Assembly (NCBI GenBank): GCA_026393535.1
Contig: JAPKZY010000031.1
Span: 1-53,505, forward strand
Length of the DNA: 53,505 nucleotides
Direction of reading: 5' to 3'
Source of the DNA: Actinomycetota bacterium
GTDB taxonomy: Bacteria; Actinomycetota; Acidimicrobiia; Acidimicrobiales; Ilumatobacteraceae
Each line of letters opens with the position of its first letter. Positions within the stretch are counted from its first letter, which is position 1. Positions 52,442 through 53,505 of this stretch are shown one piece after another. The position numbers and the translations under genes are program-made. The notes under the pieces are model-generated. The model was not told where the DNA came from, searched no databases, and saw nothing but the letters and a program-made list of their open reading frames with translations.

Positions 52442-53298
52442 AAGGCCACTGAGATTGCATAGACACGTTTGCGTGAGACACCTAGAGCCGCAGTTACTTC
52501 ATCAACTGCGCTGCGTTTTGAGATACCTGCAGATGTTCGCGAGGTCAGTTCACTACGAATGTCATCATCTGTAACGTCGACTGTTTCTGCAGTTACAGGT
52601 GCAATCACTAATGCGTATTCACCGCGGGGTTCAACTGTGCGTGAATGAACAACAGCGTCACCGAGCGTGCCGCGCCACATATCTTCATGAAGCTTGGTGA
52701 GTTCACGAGCAAGGACCACAAGGCGATCATTGCCGCACACGTCTGCCAAGTCAACAAGTGTCTTTTCAAGTCTGTGGGGTGCTTCGTACAACACCGTGGT
52801 GCGTCGTTCACGTGCAACCTCTGTCAGGCGCTCGCGACGCTCACTTCCACTGCGTGGCAAAAAGCCGTCGAAGGCAATACGTGCTGTTGGTAATCCGCTC
52901 ATAGCTACAGCCATAACAAAGGCAGCTGGCCCAGGGGTTGAATGCACGGTGTACCCGGCGTTAATTGTTGCCCGAACAAGGCGTTCACCTGGGTCGCTGA
53001 TGGCTGGAGTGCCTGCGTCGGAGATCAAAGCAACAACTGCGCCCGTAGACAAATACGACAAAACAGATTCGATGGCATCGTGTTCTGTGTGCTCGTTGGC
53101 AACAATCAGACGTTCCGGTGACGCACCAATGCGTTTGAGAAGCGACCCACTGTGTCGAGTGTCTTCACAACAAATAATAGTTGCCGCTCGTAATACTGCA
53201 GCTCCGCGAGGGGATAAGTCTTCGAGGTTTCCAATAGGTGTTGCAACCAACCACAAGCCTGCATGAATAGCAGAGGTGACATTGTCATCGTTCGACAT
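52438..53298 (-). CDS. rsmI: 16S rRNA (cytidine-2'-O)-methyltransferase
   Basis: Methylates C1402 of 16S rRNA. The 286-residue protein has GLWLVATPIGNLEDLSPR, CEDTRHSGSLLKRIG, ALISDAGTPAISDPG, GPAAFVMAVAMSGLPT and FDGFLPRSGSERRERL, the tetrapyrrole methylase-fold motifs of RsmI. The C-terminal helical extension (SKRSAVDEVTAALGVSRK) is also present. The start MSNDDN is 22 codons inside the longest frame. It overlaps the truncated DUF192 gene upstream by 14 nt. Confidence 0.95.
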   Translation of the reverse strand: MSNDDNVTSAIHAGLWLVATPIGNLEDLSPRGAAVLRAATIICCEDTRHSGSLLKRIGASPERLIVANEHTEHDAIESVLSYLSTGAVVALISDAGTPAISDPGERLVRATINAGYTVHSTPGPAAFVMAVAMSGLPTARIAFDGFLPRSGSERRERLTEVARERRTTVLYEAPHRLEKTLVDLADVCGNDRLVVLARELTKLHEDMWRGTLGDAVVHSRTVEPRGEYALVIAPVTAETVDVTDDDIRSELTSRTSAGISKRSAVDEVTAALGVSRKRVYAISVAL

Positions 53299-53505
53299 GG
53301 CGTACCTCAACTTCGTCACCCACACATAGGTTCCAGCGTTCGAAAGATCCGGCGGCAGCTTCAATAATTAGTGCTGCTGCAGGGATACGAGCACCAACTC
53401 GCCAGGGTTTCATGGTTGCAGTCTGTATCACGATGTTGTTCGAAGCAACGTAGGCAACATCAATTGTTGCTTTCATGCCGATCGTGTGCACCCAATTGCA
53501 TGGTG
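53285..53505 (-). CDS. DUF192 family protein, N-terminus beyond the window edge
   Basis: The visible C-terminal part of about 70 residues matches DUF192: VHTIGMKATIDVAYVA, PWRVGARIPAAALIIEAAAG, then FERWNLCVGDEVEV. DUF192 proteins are small beta-barrel-like, often exported, of unknown role. The frame continues upstream without a start (residues PCNW before VHTIGM), so the gene is cut by the right edge. It overlaps rsmI by 14 nt and is probably in the same transcript. Confidence 0.8.
   Translation of the reverse strand, partial: PCNWVHTIGMKATIDVAYVASNNIVIQTATMKPWRVGARIPAAALIIEAAAGSFERWNLCVGDEVEVRHVER

Overview
The window looks like a chromosomal segment from an aquatic, moderate-GC actinobacterium, most likely class Acidimicrobiia (Ilumatobacter / acIV-like). 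This is an inference from gene content and order; no 16S gene is present. Two blocks follow the order known from Mycobacterium tuberculosis Rv0991c-Rv1026: FmdB/Ruc - galU - moeA - (moaC) - SepX-like on the left, and rsmI - metG - tatD - [rpfB position] - rsmA - ispE - glmU - prs - rplY - pth - mfd - mazG - eno - ftsB - DUF501 - ppx on the right. Base composition is near 50% GC by eye, intergenic gaps are very short, and no transposase, integrase, CRISPR array or rRNA is visible.

Layout. 1-2.7 kb: PHP-domain protein, cytochrome P450, CpaB-like SAF protein. 2.7-9.3 kb: Ruc-like protein, galU and molybdenum-cofactor genes (a disrupted moeA, moaA, moaC), with an enoyl-CoA hydratase, a coiled-coil membrane protein and a SepX/GlpR-like membrane protein. 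9.3-18.2 kb: acyl-CoA synthetase, DUF433 protein, a decayed MFS transporter, aminopeptidase N, PfkB-type sugar kinase, queF and two enoyl-CoA hydratases. 18.1-21.5 kb: a large secreted protein divergent from a secreted subtilisin-like protease. 21.6-24 kb: small basic protein, GNAT acetyltransferase, ppx, DUF501. 24-35.2 kb: a molybdenum-hydroxylase island (coxL, coxS, coxM, coxD, coxE, split XdhC/CoxI-CoxF, mocA, coxG) with a flavin oxidoreductase, an SDR, a Dabb protein and an NlpC/P60 peptidase. 35.3-53.5 kb: the housekeeping block from ftsB to rsmI, with tRNA-Gln, the tiny ribosomal protein bS22 and a truncated DUF192 gene at the right edge.

How genes fit together. moaA, moaC and moeA make molybdopterin; MocA would add CMP; XdhC-type and CoxD/CoxE proteins would mature a CoxLSM enzyme whose AYRGAGR motif puts it in the form II group, so CO is probably not its main substrate. 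The island sits exactly between ftsB and DUF501, which are adjacent in other actinobacteria, and its mocA-coxG end now drives DUF501-ppx. The acyl-CoA synthetase, three enoyl-CoA hydratases, thioesterase and P450 suggest lipid or hydrophobic-carbon catabolism.

Most notable patterns: (i) a TANNNT hexamer 6-8 nt before the start codon of about 20 genes, indicating leaderless transcription; (ii) three places where the upstream stop codon supplies the first bases of that hexamer; (iii) six convergent pairs that overlap by exactly 4 nt through shared stop codons; (iv) a perfect LexA-type palindrome between eno and ftsB; (v) a Ruc homologue with no cysteines; (vi) a GlmU without its acetyltransferase half; (vii) an RlpA-like barrel protein at the rpfB position; (viii) two interrupted genes, moeA and an MFS transporter.
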